NCBI GenBank assembly: GCA_006386115.1
Contig: VFIW01000016.1
Location: 1 to 64,000 of the forward strand
Reading direction: 5' to 3'
DNA from: Globisporangium splendens
Taxonomy: Eukaryota > Oomycota > Peronosporomycetes > Pythiales > Pythiaceae
DNA: 64,000 nt
In this document: one piece after another, positions 62,963-64,000 of the stretch
Numbering within the stretch: position 1 is the stretch's first letter
Layout: each line of letters begins with the position of its first letter
The notes under the pieces: generated by a model
The model's input: the letters and a program-made list of their open reading frames with translations, nothing else
Databases searched by the model: none
Told to the model about the DNA's origin: nothing
Program-made: the position numbers and the translations under genes

Positions 62963-63832
62963 TCGTAAAGTGGATTTGTAATTAGCTAGCACGATTACTA
63001 TATTAACCATCTGCCACATAATTGATTTCCTGTTTTTTTTTCTAATTGATTTTCTAAATGATGAAACAGCAGCAGACCAACGGGCCTCCACGATACCTGG
63101 TGCTCTTTGATTGTATCGGATAGATGACGCGCGATGAGTTTGATATCGTCGTGCCACGTGAAACGTAATCACAAGTAAATATTCATGGACTCACTTAACG
63201 ACGAGCCAGCAGTGCATAACCTTCTGCAATTGAGAACAACTCTGCAGCCTACTGCTCTCTAGGAGAGGACGAGTACGAAGTAACCAATGTTTGTCGCTTC
63301 GAAGGTCGCACCCTCGAGCAGGCGCTTCTTGAGTCCATTCATCAACGCAATTGCACGTTGCCAGCGCGCCTACGTGGCAAAGTCCTAGGGCCCGTACAGC
63401 TAGCCCAAGGTGAAGCGTGAATGACACCCGAGAAGACTAGACTGGTACTTACACATGCCCAATTGGTCCGAGTTGGCGATATCATTCATCAATTTTGGAG
63501 ATCACTGAAGCCAGCCACATCAATGCGCTAGCACGATAATCTTGGAGAACGACACAAGCATGCCTCACCCTCGGCCGTCAAAAATACATGTCTCCAGAAT
63601 ACCACACAGCATAGTCGCAAAATCTCATCGCCCCAAGGTACCCAGCGCAAGGAAGTGGGAGCACGTCTGAATGAGCATGCGGCACACACAGCTGCACGCC
63701 TCGTAGCCTCCGCAAAAGGCGCGTGATCATACAGCAGCACTCGAAGTACCCGCGCTCGATAAAGTATGGCGGCGACCCGTGTGATCCGTAGTAGAAATTG
63801 AAAGCACACGGTTAAAAATGGTTAGTCTTTCG
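62963..63832. other. Outer end of right arm and unique flank
   Basis: 62963-63662 mirrors the left arm and has no gene. 63663-63832 is unique and does not match the left flank. Confidence 0.45.
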
Positions 63833-64000
63833 TGTAACCGGACACTTCCGAGTTAAGCAGCACGGTACGTGTTTGAGGAAGCGTGTGCACGACTTCTCTC
63901 AAGGACTCTGTTCCAAGAGCTGTTGCCTGCTACCTGCAGTGCAACGATCGGTTACCTATAGATCTCTATAGAGTAACCGTCAATAACTAAAGGCTTAGTC
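63833..64000 (-). repeat. LTR of family B (right copy, partial)
   Basis: Starts TGTAACCGGACACTTCCG and matches the reverse complement of 35465-35632 with a few differences. It runs off the window. Orientation is opposite to the left family B LTR. Confidence 0.8.

Larger units (their letters stand above)
52595..63662 (-). repeat. Giant inverted repeat, right arm
   Basis: Reverse complement of 36449-47516 with only the two differences noted. Same genes in mirror order and orientation. Confidence 0.97.

Noticed and set aside
36449..63662. The palindrome as a single giant transposon with 11-kb terminal inverted repeats
   Set aside because: No target-site duplication at the outer edges and no integrase gene spanning the unit; inverted duplication fits better.
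1..64000. tRNA, rRNA or CRISPR features
   Set aside because: None recognised on either strand, though tRNA detection by eye is unreliable; CRISPR is not expected in a nuclear eukaryotic sequence.

Overview
The window looks like nuclear DNA of an oomycete; the species cannot be told. Supporting this are short 60-130 bp GT-AG introns in tightly packed genes, Ty3/gypsy chromovirus retrotransposons, a BED/DUF659-type hAT transposase, and kinase-plus-Armadillo genes of the kind common in oomycetes. The single-copy genes are intron-rich, which fits a Saprolegniales-like lineage slightly better than Phytophthora, but this is a weak inference.

Layout. 1-4616: 5' part of a minus-strand Ty3/gypsy element (family A), cut by the window edge and inserted into a Cys-rich gene (4617-5271). 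6682-25146: conserved housekeeping genes: PROPPIN/ATG18, XAP5/FAM50, AKTIP-type E2 variant, a tail-anchored coiled-coil protein, an ethanolamine/choline phosphotransferase, a Nudix pseudogene, a polytopic membrane protein, a second CDP-alcohol phosphotransferase, and an MFS transporter with a SEC14 domain in its central loop. 26204-33630: a complete family A element with 5-bp target-site duplications. It splits a trehalase gene and carries an antisense coiled-coil ORF at its 3' end. 35085-36448: LTR and gag debris of a second family (B) and a solo family A LTR. 36449-63662: an inverted repeat with two ~11.07 kb, almost identical arms (36449-47516 and 52595-63662) around a 5.08 kb unique spacer. 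63833-64000: an inverted LTR of family B that runs off the window.

The arms carry a mobile or virus-like cargo: a frameshifted hAT transposase, a PD-(D/E)XK-like protein, coiled-coil proteins, a Fanzor (eukaryotic TnpB)-like fragment, an MSV199/DUF3627-type gene otherwise typical of large DNA viruses, a WRKY/FLYWCH-like finger, a small CxCG-type zinc finger, and an unrecognised 109-residue protein. The spacer holds a pseudokinase, a decayed kinase-Armadillo gene, and diverged copies of the zinc-finger and PD-(D/E)XK genes. Because the spacer has paralogues of genes in the arms, the locus was probably built by repeated local duplication, followed by one very recent inverted duplication or an assembly artefact.

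Working together: 14536-25146 concentrates phospholipid genes (two CDP-alcohol phosphotransferases and the MFS-SEC14 fusion), while 36449-63662 is an accessory island. Exon boundaries were set by hand from GT-AG sites and reading frame, so single junctions may be off.
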